Notes under the pieces: generated by a model
What the model was told of the DNA's origin: nothing
The model's input: only the letters and a program-made list of their open reading frames with translations
Databases searched by the model: none
Source: Cryobacterium fucosi
GTDB lineage: Bacteria > Actinomycetota > Actinomycetes > Actinomycetales > Microbacteriaceae
Direction: 5' to 3'
Assembly (NCBI RefSeq): GCF_004403515.1
Contig: NZ_SOHH01000116.1
Location: forward strand, 381 to 53,129
Length of the DNA stretch: 52,749 bases
Part shown: in pieces, positions 16,096-24,499 of the stretch
Position numbering within the stretch: the first letter of the stretch is position 1
How the letters are laid out: each line of letters opens with the position of its first letter
Translations under genes and position numbers: made by a program

Positions 16096-17181
16096 TCAGT
16101 ACCTCACTCTCGGGTCGATGACTGCGGCGATGATGTCGACGACGAAGTTGGATAGGGCGACGATCACGGCGAGCAGGGCGACGATGCCCTGGACGGCGAC
16201 GAAGTCGCGGGCGGTGAGGAATTGGGCCAGCTGGAAGCCCAGGCCCTTCCATTCGAAGACCGTCTCGGTCAGGACCGCGCCGCTGAGCAGCAGCGCGATC
16301 TGGAGTCCGATCACGGTGATGATCGGGATCAGGGCGGGCCGGTAGGCGTGCTTGGTGACCAGGCGGTATTCGCTGACGCCGCGCGATCGACCGGAGTCGA
16401 CGTAGTCGGCGCCGAGGGTGCCGATGACGTTCGTGCGGACGAGGCGGAGGAAGACGCCGGCGGTGAGAAGCCCCAGTGCCAGCGCGGGGAGGACGGCGTG
16501 CGACACCACGTCGAGGAGGATTTGGGGGTTGCCCGTCTGGAGGGCGTCGATGGTGTAGATGCCCGTCTTGCCAGGCAGGAACTGCATTTGCAGCTCAGAA
16601 CCGGTCGACGCGCGACCGGCGACCGGGAGCACCTTGAGCCAGACGGAGAAGACGAGCTTGAAGAGCAGGGCAGAGAAGAACACCGGGGTGGCGTAGCAGA
16701 GGATTGCGAAGACACGCAGGAACGCGTCGGGAGCCTTGTCCCGCCAGTAGGCGGCGACGAGGCCAAGCGGGATGCCGACGATGAACGCCACGACGAGCGA
16801 GTAGAAGACCAGCTCCGCGGTCGCGACGCCGTAGGTGAGGAGCACCTCGGTGACGGGCCTGTTGGTGCTGATCGTGGTCCCGAAGTTGCCGGTGAAGACG
16901 TTCCCGAGGTATTCGACGTACTGCACCAGGATGGGCCGGTCGTAGCCGGCCGCGTGGATGCGCTCCGCGAGCTGGTCCGGCCCGAGGCGGCCGCCGAGGG
17001 CGGCCGTGATCGGGTCGCCGGTGGCCCGCATCAGCCAGAACACCATCGAGACAAGGATGAAGATAGTGGGAAAGATCAGGGCGAAGCGGATCAGGATGTA
17101 CCGCCCGATCCCCCCGCCCGAGGAGGTCCGTTTGCGCCTGGCGGCCTGTGGGGCCGGGGGGCGCGCTGCCACTGTGGTCAT
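16096..17181 (-). CDS. ABC transporter permease, DppB/OppB type
   Basis: 361 residues with six predicted helices. The N-terminal helix IRFALIFPTIFILVSMVFWL is followed by the GDP-containing loop and a periplasmic domain with GYDRPILVQYVEYLGNVFTGNFG, the conserved DppB/OppB pattern. The EAA loop is DSGRSRGVSEYRLVTKHAYR. It is the first permease gene after the binding-protein gene and lies beyond the intercistronic hairpin at 17206-17242. Confidence 0.93.
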   Translation of the reverse strand: MTTVAARPPAPQAARRKRTSSGGGIGRYILIRFALIFPTIFILVSMVFWLMRATGDPITAALGGRLGPDQLAERIHAAGYDRPILVQYVEYLGNVFTGNFGTTISTNRPVTEVLLTYGVATAELVFYSLVVAFIVGIPLGLVAAYWRDKAPDAFLRVFAILCYATPVFFSALLFKLVFSVWLKVLPVAGRASTGSELQMQFLPGKTGIYTIDALQTGNPQILLDVVSHAVLPALALGLLTAGVFLRLVRTNVIGTLGADYVDSGRSRGVSEYRLVTKHAYRPALIPIITVIGLQIALLLSGAVLTETVFEWKGLGFQLAQFLTARDFVAVQGIVALLAVIVALSNFVVDIIAAVIDPRVRY

Positions 17182-17205
17182 GCCTGCCTAACGATTGGAA
17201 AGGGT

Positions 17206-17242
17206 CGGGGGCACCCAGCGATGGAACTGCTGGGTGCCCCCG
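17206..17242 (-). terminator. Intercistronic hairpin between binding protein and permease genes
   Basis: A perfect 14-bp stem (CGGGGGCACCCAGC with its complement) closes a 9-nt loop in the 97-bp gap between the binding-protein gene and the first permease gene. There is no long U-tract. Such hairpins often act as partial terminators or 3' stabilisers that keep binding-protein mRNA in excess over transporter mRNA. Confidence 0.75.
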
Positions 17243-17278
17243 GATTTCAAATTAGAGAAACTCTAGCCGTTTGGCGGA

Positions 17279-18910
17279 CTAACCTTTCGCCAGTGCCGCG
17301 TAACGGAACTTGAACGACGCGTCCAGCGTGTCCTCGGTTCCGGTGATGTCGGTTCCGGTGACGGCAACCTGCGCGCCCACGAGCAAGGGCAGGGTCGACA
17401 GCTGCACGGCGACCTTGTCCTGAATTTCCTCAATCAGGGCAGTGCGTGCGGTCGGGTCAGCCGTGACCGCCTGCTTGAGGATCAGGTTGTTGACCTCTGG
17501 GTCGTCGAAGTGGTTCTGCAGGAAGTTCTCCTTGAGGAAGAACGGCGTCAGATAGGTGTCGGCATCCGAATAGTCCGGGTACCAACCCAGCTGGTACAGC
17601 GGGTAGGCGTCGCTCGTGCGGTCCTTGCTGTACTGCACCCACTCGGTCGACTGGAGGTTGACGGTGAACAGGCCGGATGCGTCCAGCTGGTCCTTGACGA
17701 GGGCGTACTCGTCACTCGAGCCCGGCCCGTAGTGGTCGGTGTTGTACTGCAGGTTGAGCGTGACCGGGGTGGTGACGCCGGCAGCCTCGAGGGCCGCCTT
17801 GGCCTTGGCGGCATCCGGGCCCCCATTGCCGTCGCCGTAGAGGGTTTTGAGCGGCTCGATGGCGCCCGTCAGTCCGCCGGGGACGAAGGAGTACGCGGGC
17901 GTGTACGTGCCCTTGTAGACCTGGTCGGCGATCTCTTCGCGGTCGACGAGGTTGGCGATCGCCTGGCGGACGGCGAGTGCCTTGGCCGGGTCGGCGTCGG
18001 CGGTCGTCGCACCGAACGGCTGGGTGTTGAAGTTGAAGACGATGTAGCGGAGTTCTCCACCGGGACCGTCGACGACCTTGACCTTGTCATTCCCGCGCAG
18101 GTCGTCGATATCGGTCGCCGACAGGGTTCGCCATGCGACGTCAATGTTCCCTTCCTGCACATCGAGCTTCAGGTTCGAAGCGTCGGTGTAGTACTTGACG
18201 TTGATGACGTCGGTCTTGGCCTTGCCAAGCAGTCCCTTGTAGTCCGGGTTCGCCTTGTACCCGATCAGGTTGTTGAAGTCATAGCTCGTGATGATGTACG
18301 GCCCGGCGAATGCCTTGGCCTTGACGATGTCCGCGTCGGGGGTCAGCGCGTCGGGAGAGAACGAGTCCTCGTCGACGATCGGGCCCACATTGCTGGAGAG
18401 GATCTGCGGGAAGATCTGATCGTCGGCAGCCTTGAGATGGAAGACGACGGTCGTGTCGTCTTTGGCCTCGGTGCTGTCGAGGTTGTAGAGGAGCGAGGAC
18501 GGACCGTTTTCGTCGGCGATCTTCACCTGACGGTCGAAGGTGAACTTCACGTCGGAGGCAGTGAGGTCGTTACCGTTCGCCCACTTGAGGCCGGCCCTGA
18601 GCGTGACGGTGTACTCCGTCGGAGACGTGAACTCCGCAGTCTCCGCGAGGTCGGGCTGGACGTCGGGGCTGCCGTACGGTGTGTTCATCAGGAACGGGAA
18701 GACCTGGTTCTGCACGGCCAGCGAGCCGTTGTCGTAGGAACCGGCCGGGTCGAGCGAGATGACCTTGTCGGTCGTGCCGATCGTGATCGCGCCGCCGGTC
18801 GTCCCACCGGTGGTTCCGCCTGCGGAGCAACCCGTCATGGCAAGCGCGGCGACAGCGATTACTGCTGCGGCGCTGAGCCCTCGAGAGCGGGGAGTGGATG
18901 AGAATGCCAT
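17279..18910 (-). CDS. Peptide-type ABC transporter substrate-binding lipoprotein (SBP_bac_5)
   Basis: 543 residues. A lipoprotein signal peptide ends in a lipobox (ALAMTGCSAGG), so the mature protein is anchored to the outer face of the membrane. The mature part has the SBP_bac_5 plan: ISLDPAGSYDNGSLAVQNQVF, WANGNDLTASDVKFTFDRQ and a late GWYPDYSDADTYLTPFF, typical of the oligopeptide/dipeptide group. The start MAFSSTP at 18910 places the signal sequence correctly. It is the first gene of the operon and delivers the substrate to the permeases. The actual ligand is unknown. Confidence 0.93.
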   Translation of the reverse strand: MAFSSTPRSRGLSAAAVIAVAALAMTGCSAGGTTGGTTGGAITIGTTDKVISLDPAGSYDNGSLAVQNQVFPFLMNTPYGSPDVQPDLAETAEFTSPTEYTVTLRAGLKWANGNDLTASDVKFTFDRQVKIADENGPSSLLYNLDSTEAKDDTTVVFHLKAADDQIFPQILSSNVGPIVDEDSFSPDALTPDADIVKAKAFAGPYIITSYDFNNLIGYKANPDYKGLLGKAKTDVINVKYYTDASNLKLDVQEGNIDVAWRTLSATDIDDLRGNDKVKVVDGPGGELRYIVFNFNTQPFGATTADADPAKALAVRQAIANLVDREEIADQVYKGTYTPAYSFVPGGLTGAIEPLKTLYGDGNGGPDAAKAKAALEAAGVTTPVTLNLQYNTDHYGPGSSDEYALVKDQLDASGLFTVNLQSTEWVQYSKDRTSDAYPLYQLGWYPDYSDADTYLTPFFLKENFLQNHFDDPEVNNLILKQAVTADPTARTALIEEIQDKVAVQLSTLPLLVGAQVAVTGTDITGTEDTLDASFKFRYAALAKG

Positions 18911-19088
18911 ATCCGTGAGCCTCTTCCTCTGAAAAATCCAGGCACGGGCGGCGCCTTGCGCGTCACCCGGCATAGCTGTATGGAAAGAAATAGCACAGAA
19001 TGCGCGGTTCGTCCGTCAACGATGGAGCATCTTTACCGAGCTGCAATGAAGCGTCGGACCTCACGAACGGCAGGCCGGTCCGCCGCGG

Positions 19089-20972
19089 CTAGTCCTCGCG
19101 GAGGTTGCGCCGTTCGGCCTCGACCCGCACCAATTCGCGCTGGAGCGCCACGTAGACCTCGCGAATGGAGGCATCCGCGCGCTGCAGCCGGCCGAGCAGT
19201 TCGGCCTTCTGGCGCAGCAGGTCCTTGTCGACGAGGGCGACCGTGATGTCGCGCACGTACCGGCCGATTTCCCGCTCGCTGCGCTCCGGCAGCGGGGCCA
19301 TCGCCAGCTCCTTGACCAGGTTCTCCAGCTGGGGCGGCACATCGGCCACGATCCGGTCGAGCCAATCAGGAGCGTCGTGGTGCTCGAGGTTGGCCGCGAC
19401 GGCGTCCCGCACGACCGCGAGCGAGGGCTGAGCGAAGCTGGTCAGCACGGCACGCTGGATCAGGTCGGCGCCGACCAGGACGGGACGCTGGAGCATGGCC
19501 ATCAGCCCGTCACGCTCAAGCCGGGTGACCGGGTCCGTCGACAGGTTGGTCATCGAGAACGGCTGCTCGCGCGAAGCCTCCTCCGTGTCGTCGCGGCGTG
19601 TGCCGACGTGGCCCTGCGCCGCGGAGTTCCCGGCTCCCGCGGAGCGGGTGCGCGACAGCGCGGTCGACACGGCCCTGGCGACCTCGCCGAGCTCCATGCC
19701 GAGCATGCGCGCCAGCTCGTGCGTGTAGCCGGGACGGAGGGCTGGGTCACGGATGTCGGCGACAAGCGGAGCGGCCTGGCGCAACGCCCCGACCCGCCCC
19801 TCGACCGTGTCCAGGTTGTACTGGCCGAGCAACTGCCGGATCATGAACTCGAACATCGGCTTCTTCGAATCGACGAGACGACGCACGGCGTCGTCGCCGC
19901 GGTGCAGGCGCAGGTCACAGGGGTCGAGACCCTCCGGCGCGACGGCAACGAAGGTCTGCGCGGAGAAGCGCTGTTCTTCGCTGAATGCGCGCATCGCGGC
20001 CTTCTGGCCGGCGGCATCCGGGTCGAAGGTGAACACGACCTCGCCGACCCCGCTGTCGTCACCGAGGACGCGACGCAGCACCTTGATGTGGTCGACGCCG
20101 AAGGAGGTCCCGCAGGTGGCGACGGCGGTCGTCACCCCCGCGAGATGGCAGGCCATGACGTCGGTGTAGCCCTCGACGACGACGACCTGGTGGTTGCGCG
20201 AGATGTCTCGTTTGGCGAGGTCGAGCCCGTAGAGCACCTGGGCCTTGTGGTAGATCGGGGTCTCGGGCGTGTTGAGGTACTTCGGGCCCTTGTCGTCGTC
20301 GAGCAGCTTGCGCGCACCGAAGCCGATGGTCTGGCCCGTGATGTCGCGGATCGGCCAGACGAGCCGCCCGCGGAAACGGTCGTACACCCCGCTCGAGCCC
20401 TCACGGCTGGAGACGAGGCCGGAGAGAGTCAGCTCCTCGGTCGAGTAGCCCTTGCCGCGGAGATGGTTGGTCAGTTCGTCCCAGCTCTTGGGCGCGAATC
20501 CGACGCCGAAGAGGGCGGCGGCCTGGGAATCGAAGCCGCGTTCGCCGAGGAAGTTGCGGCCGACCAGGGCACCGGCGCTGCCGAGACGTTCCACGAAGAA
20601 CTCGGCCGCCGCCTGGTTGGCCGCGTAGAGCCGGGACCGGTTGGTGTGGTCGGGTGCGTCCCCACCGCCCTCGTAGTGCAGTTCGATCCCGACGCGGGCG
20701 GCAAGCCGTTCCACGGCCTCGCTGAAGGAGACATGGTCCATCTTCTGCAGGAACGAGTACACGTCGCCGCTCTCCCCGCAGCCGAAGCAGTGGTAGAAGC
20801 CGACCTGTGGGCGCACGTGGAAGCTCGGGCTGCGCTCGTCGTGGAAGGGGCACAGGCCCTTCATCGAGCCGACTCCGGCCGACTTCAGGGTGACGTAGTC
20901 GCCGACGATGTCCGCGATGTTCGTGCGGGCCTTGACCTCTTCGATGTCGCTTTGTCGAATCAGGCCAGCCAT
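19089..20972 (-). CDS. dnaG: DNA primase
   Basis: 627 residues, full length for DnaG. The CHC2 zinc domain shows C41, H44, C62 and C65 (CPFHDE, then FYHCFGC). The TOPRIM core includes VVVEGYTDVMACH and TFDPDAAGQKAAMRAF, and a C-terminal helicase-binding region follows. It makes RNA primers at the replication fork. The gene lies 25 bases downstream of dgt, and with dusB the three form one leftward operon, an arrangement well known in actinobacteria. Confidence 0.97.
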   Translation of the reverse strand: MAGLIRQSDIEEVKARTNIADIVGDYVTLKSAGVGSMKGLCPFHDERSPSFHVRPQVGFYHCFGCGESGDVYSFLQKMDHVSFSEAVERLAARVGIELHYEGGGDAPDHTNRSRLYAANQAAAEFFVERLGSAGALVGRNFLGERGFDSQAAALFGVGFAPKSWDELTNHLRGKGYSTEELTLSGLVSSREGSSGVYDRFRGRLVWPIRDITGQTIGFGARKLLDDDKGPKYLNTPETPIYHKAQVLYGLDLAKRDISRNHQVVVVEGYTDVMACHLAGVTTAVATCGTSFGVDHIKVLRRVLGDDSGVGEVVFTFDPDAAGQKAAMRAFSEEQRFSAQTFVAVAPEGLDPCDLRLHRGDDAVRRLVDSKKPMFEFMIRQLLGQYNLDTVEGRVGALRQAAPLVADIRDPALRPGYTHELARMLGMELGEVARAVSTALSRTRSAGAGNSAAQGHVGTRRDDTEEASREQPFSMTNLSTDPVTRLERDGLMAMLQRPVLVGADLIQRAVLTSFAQPSLAVVRDAVAANLEHHDAPDWLDRIVADVPPQLENLVKELAMAPLPERSEREIGRYVRDITVALVDKDLLRQKAELLGRLQRADASIREVYVALQRELVRVEAERRNLRED

Positions 20973-20997
20973 AGCTGAATGCTAGTCCTGCCCATTG

Positions 20998-22245
20998 TCA
21001 GTTCTGCACGAGACGCTCGTACCAGGCCAGCGCGGACTGGTCGGTGAGGCTGGCAACCTGGTCGACGACAACGCGCTTGCGCGCCGGGTCGTCCGCGGCC
21101 GCGTGCCAGTCCTCGCGGAAGCCGGCGTCGAGGTGTTCGTCGCCGGTGGCGTGCAGACTCTCGGCAAGCAGGGTGAGCACCTGACGCTGCTGCTGGTAGA
21201 TCGGCTGGCGGGTGTTCTTCGACATCACGAAAGCGGCCACGATGCCCTTGAGTACCGCGATTTCCGCCTGGACCTCGCGCGGCACGACAACGTGGGCGCC
21301 GAAGCGGATGAGTTGCTCCCCCGAGTACGCCTGACGGGTGGCACGCACGGCGGCCCCGGAGAACCGGCCGATGAGCTGGCTGGTGAGATTCTTCAGCCGA
21401 CCCTGGTCACGGCGGCCGGCGGTCCAGCCGTGCAACCAGTAGTCGAGGGCGCCGAGCCGGTCGTAGGCGAGCGCCAGTTCCGCGTGGGAGACGGCGCCGC
21501 CGATCCAGGAGTGCATCGAGGAGACGAGTTCGGTGCTGGCACGCCCGCCGAGTTCGGCGATGTCCAGGTACCCGTTGACCACGGCGTCCTCGAAGTCATG
21601 CACGGAGTAGGCGATGTCGTCGGAGAGATCCATCACCTGGGCCTCGATGCAGAGCCGTCGTTCTGGCGCCCCCGACCGCATCCACTCGAAGGCGGCCATG
21701 TCGTCCTGGTAGAAACCGAACTTGGCGCGGCCGCTGGGATCGGCGACGGAGGAGTCTTCCGGCCAGGGGTATTTGCAGCTGGCGTCCAGGCTGGCCCGGG
21801 TCAGGTTCAGCGCGTAGCTGCGGCCGTCGTCGCCGAAGACCTTCGGCTCGAGTCGGGTGAGCAATCGCAGGGTCTGCGCATTGCCCTCGAAGCCGCCGAT
21901 GTCCAGGGACCAGGTGTTGAGCGCCTTCTCGCCGTTGTGGCCGAACGGCGGGTGCCCGATGTCGTGCGCGAGACAGGCCGTGTCGACGATGTCGGGGTCG
22001 AGGCCCAGCCGGAGCGCGAGCTCCCGGCCGATCTGGGCGACCTCGAGCGAGTGGGTGAGCCGGTTGCGGGCGAAGTCGAGGCCGGCGGTCGGGCTGAGCA
22101 CCTGCGTCTTGGCGGCCAGGCGGCGCAGCGCGCTGGAATGGAGGAGCCGGGCGCGGTCGCGGGCGAAGTCGCTGCGGCGCGAGCCGTGCACCTCCGGGAG
22201 CCAGCGTTCCTCGTCGTGGCTGCTGTAACCGGTTTCGTTAGCCAC
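20998..22245 (-). CDS. dgt: Deoxyguanosinetriphosphate triphosphohydrolase-like protein
   Basis: 415 residues. HD-domain hydrolase with the metal ligands in RNRLTHSLEVAQIGRELA and CLAHDIGHPPFGHNGE, the Dgt-type motif set. Members cleave dNTPs to deoxynucleoside and triphosphate. The start at 22245 overlaps the dusB stop by eight bases. dusB-dgt-dnaG is a common actinobacterial order, which supports the name. Confidence 0.93.
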   Translation of the reverse strand: MANETGYSSHDEERWLPEVHGSRRSDFARDRARLLHSSALRRLAAKTQVLSPTAGLDFARNRLTHSLEVAQIGRELALRLGLDPDIVDTACLAHDIGHPPFGHNGEKALNTWSLDIGGFEGNAQTLRLLTRLEPKVFGDDGRSYALNLTRASLDASCKYPWPEDSSVADPSGRAKFGFYQDDMAAFEWMRSGAPERRLCIEAQVMDLSDDIAYSVHDFEDAVVNGYLDIAELGGRASTELVSSMHSWIGGAVSHAELALAYDRLGALDYWLHGWTAGRRDQGRLKNLTSQLIGRFSGAAVRATRQAYSGEQLIRFGAHVVVPREVQAEIAVLKGIVAAFVMSKNTRQPIYQQQRQVLTLLAESLHATGDEHLDAGFREDWHAAADDPARKRVVVDQVASLTDQSALAWYERLVQN

Positions 22246-23422
22246 CGCTGGTGTCCCCTTCGCCCTCGGTCAGGTTGACCCGTTCCGCGCCGACGATCTC
22301 CCTGGAGTCGAGCCAGTGTTCGGGCAGAGACGTCTTCTTCGGGCTCCCGGCGCGGCCGCGCGGTCCCTCGGCTCCGACGCCGGGGTATTCCTGCTGCCAG
22401 TCCAGGGTGCCCAGCAGGTCGTCGAGCTGCGCGAGCGACGCGACCGAGGCGAGGCTCGCCCGCAGGTCGCCGCCGACCGGGTAGCCCTTGAAGTACCAGG
22501 CTACGTGCTTGCGGATGTCGCGGCAGGCGCGCTCTTCGCTCTCGAAGAACTCGGTGAGCAACTCCGCGTGGCGGCGGAAGGTTTCGGCCACGCGTCCGAG
22601 GTTGGGCTGGATCAGCGCGGTCTCCGCTCCGGTCCCCTGTCCGCGGAAGGCGGCGGCGAGGTCGCCGAACAGCCACGGGCGGCCGAGACAGCCGCGGCCG
22701 ACGACCACCCCGTCGCATCCGGTCTGCGCGACCATGCGCAGGGCGTCGTCGGCGGACCAGATGTCACCGTTACCGAGTACGGGCACGCTCGTGATGGTGT
22801 TCTTCAGGGTCGTGATCGCCGACCAGTCGGCCTCCCCGGAGTAGTGCTCTGAGGCTGTGCGCGCATGGAGCGCGATCGCCGAGACGCCCGCGCCCTCGGC
22901 AGCCTTGCCTGCCTCGAGATAGGTCAGGTGGTCGGAGTCGATGCCCTTGCGCATCTTCACCGTGACCGGGACGGCGCCCGCCGCGGTGACGGCGGCTTCG
23001 ACGATCTGCCGGAACAGGCCGAGCTTCCAGGGGAGGGCGGCTCCGCCTCCCTTGCGGGTGACCTTGGGCACCGGACAGCCGAAGTTGAGGTCGATGTGGT
23101 CGGCCCGGTCTTCGGCGACGAGCATGGTGACCGCGTCGGACACGGTCTTGGGGTCGACCCCGTAGAGCTGGATCGAGCGGGTGGTTTCGCTCTCGTGGTG
23201 GTTGATCAGGCGCATCGATTCCGGGGTGCGCTCAACGAGTGCACGGGAGGTGATCATCTCACTGACGTAGAGCCCCGCGCCGAATTCACGGCAGAGCCGG
23301 CGGAACGCGGTGTTGGTGATGCCGGCCATCGGTGCGAGCACGACGGGGACATCCAGCGTGAGGGGGCCGATCGAGAGCGGCGCGGCCCGGCTGGTCGCAA
23401 TTTCAGGAGTCATTTCGCTCAA
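22238..23422 (-). CDS. dusB: tRNA-dihydrouridine synthase
   Basis: 394 residues. The TIM-barrel flavoenzyme begins with LDVPVVLAPMAGITNTAFRR, and the catalytic Cys lies in NFGCPVPKVTRKGGGAALP. The FMN-binding glycine segments are NGDIWSADDAL and GVVVGRGCLGRPW. It reduces uridines in the tRNA D-loop. The C-terminal ~50 residues are polar and poorly conserved. It is the first gene of the dusB-dgt-dnaG unit and is separated from the upstream Cys-rich gene by a strong hairpin. Confidence 0.94.
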   Translation of the reverse strand: MSEMTPEIATSRAAPLSIGPLTLDVPVVLAPMAGITNTAFRRLCREFGAGLYVSEMITSRALVERTPESMRLINHHESETTRSIQLYGVDPKTVSDAVTMLVAEDRADHIDLNFGCPVPKVTRKGGGAALPWKLGLFRQIVEAAVTAAGAVPVTVKMRKGIDSDHLTYLEAGKAAEGAGVSAIALHARTASEHYSGEADWSAITTLKNTITSVPVLGNGDIWSADDALRMVAQTGCDGVVVGRGCLGRPWLFGDLAAAFRGQGTGAETALIQPNLGRVAETFRRHAELLTEFFESEERACRDIRKHVAWYFKGYPVGGDLRASLASVASLAQLDDLLGTLDWQQEYPGVGAEGPRGRAGSPKKTSLPEHWLDSREIVGAERVNLTEGEGDTSGG

Positions 23423-23438
23423 TTCTCCCAGACGCGGG

Positions 23439-23482
23439 CGACACCGCTCGACGCGCGCAGGACGGGGCGTCGAGCGGTGTCG
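23439..23482 (-). terminator. Hairpin after the Cys-rich small gene
   Basis: A perfect 16-bp stem (CGACACCGCTCGACGC and its complement at 23467-23482) with a 12-nt loop lies 13 bases past the stop of the small gene and before dusB. There is no U-tract, but the stem is long and GC-rich. It likely ends or stabilises the frnE/small-protein transcript. Confidence 0.75.
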
Positions 23483-23495
23483 ACGAGCGCGCTGT

Positions 23496-23627
23496 TCAGA
23501 TGCCGCAGGAGCCGCCGCCGCAGCATCCGCCGCCGGCCTCGCCGAGAAGTTCGATGGTGGGAACGGGGGTCACAGCAGTGGTGCCGACCGGGGCGGTCGC
23601 CTCGGCAGAAATGGTCTGTTCGGTCAT
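23496..23627 (-). CDS. 43-residue Cys/Gly-tailed small protein coupled to FrnE-like gene
   Basis: A short frame of 43 codons. Residues 1-30 are Thr/Ala/Val-rich and uncharged in the middle, with Pro at 13, 21 and 23. The tail is GGGCCGGGSCGI with C35, C36 and C41. Its ATG overlaps the stop of the DsbA/FrnE-like gene by four bases (ATGA), so translation is coupled, and a strong hairpin follows. No family is recognised. The tail could bind metal or form a dithiol; the adjacent oxidoreductase may be its partner. It could also be a peptide precursor, but no modification enzyme is nearby. That it is a gene is supported by coupling and the codon pattern; function is open. Confidence 0.7.
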   Translation of the reverse strand: MTEQTISAEATAPVGTTAVTPVPTIELLGEAGGGCCGGGSCGI

Positions 23628-24283
23628 TTGTTCTTCTCCTCGGATTTTTCGGTGGACGCCTGGCGGAGAGCCTGCGCAAAGGTATCAGGGTCCTGGGCTC
23701 CGGAGATCCCGTACTTCCCGTCAATGACGAAGAAGGGAACGCCCTGGATGCCGTACGCGTTGGCCTGTGCCATGTCGGCCTTGACGTCGCCGAGGTAGTC
23801 GTGGGCGGTGAGCGCCCTGACGACGTCGGCGCGGTCGAGGCCGATTTCGGCGGCGAGGTCGGCGAGGTCGTCAATCCGGCCCACGTGCAGACCGTCGACG
23901 AAGTAGGCCTTGAGTAGTCGTTCCTTCATGTCGAGCTGGCGCCCGTGCACCTTCGCATAGTGCAGCAGCTCGTGCGAGATGACGGTGTTGGTCTGGTGCA
24001 CGGAGTCGTAGTCGTAGTGGAGTCCGACGCTCTCGGCGATCCCGGTGACCCGCTCGAGCATCTCCTCGACCTGCGCCACGGGCAGGCCCTTCCGCTGGCT
24101 GAGGTAGTCGACCGGGCTGCCATCGAAGTCGACTGGTGTATCGGGCGCCAGTTCGAAGCTGTGATACTCCACCTCGACATCCCCGTCGAAGAGGGCCGCG
24201 CCGGCCTCGAATTTGCGCTTTCCGATGTAGCACCAGGGGCACTGCACGTCGGACCAGATGTCTACTTTGATGGTTTCGCTCAC
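23624..24283 (-). CDS. DsbA-family oxidoreductase, FrnE-like
   Basis: 219 residues with a thioredoxin fold and an inserted helical domain. The active site is CPWC at residues 15-18 (SDVQCPWCYIGKRKFE), the FrnE/2-hydroxychromene-isomerase-like DsbA pattern, and a late GVPFFVIDGKYGISGAQ provides the cis-Pro loop. There is no signal peptide, so it acts in the cytosol. FrnE proteins are linked to disulfide handling in oxidative stress. It overlaps the Cys-rich small gene. The C-terminus is Lys/Glu-rich. Confidence 0.9.
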   Translation of the reverse strand: MSETIKVDIWSDVQCPWCYIGKRKFEAGAALFDGDVEVEYHSFELAPDTPVDFDGSPVDYLSQRKGLPVAQVEEMLERVTGIAESVGLHYDYDSVHQTNTVISHELLHYAKVHGRQLDMKERLLKAYFVDGLHVGRIDDLADLAAEIGLDRADVVRALTAHDYLGDVKADMAQANAYGIQGVPFFVIDGKYGISGAQDPDTFAQALRQASTEKSEEKNK

Positions 24284-24373
24284 TCAGAGGCCAACCGGCG
24301 GCGCGCCCCAGTATTCCCGAGCCGGGATCTCGTTGCGCCGCGGTCTCCCCCGACCCGGCCGACCGGAACCTGA

Positions 24374-24455
24374 TCCGAATTCAGGTGTGGACCCCGGAAC
24401 AGTGCGACGGGTGCTCGCCGCCGCCCTGAAACCGGGTTGTTCTCCTGAATTCGGA
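24374..24455. repeat. 12-bp inverted repeat upstream of the FrnE-like gene
   Basis: TCCGAATTCAGG at 24374-24385 is repeated exactly in inverted form at 24444-24455, 58 bases apart, in the 216-bp gap between uppS and the FrnE-like gene. The arms could form a long stem-loop, or be two half-sites for a regulator near the frnE promoter. Confidence 0.6.
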
Positions 24456-24470
24456 ACGCACTCGGCCGAC

Positions 24471-24499
24471 GGGGGCGGGAGGGGCGGGGGCGGGGAGGG
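24471..24499 (+). other. G-rich tract with quadruplex potential
   Basis: A run of six G-blocks of three to five bases, separated by single C or A bases, ends one base before the uppS stop codon. The plus strand fits the G3+ N1-7 rule for an intramolecular quadruplex; on the minus-strand uppS transcript it is a C-rich tail. Confidence 0.6.
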
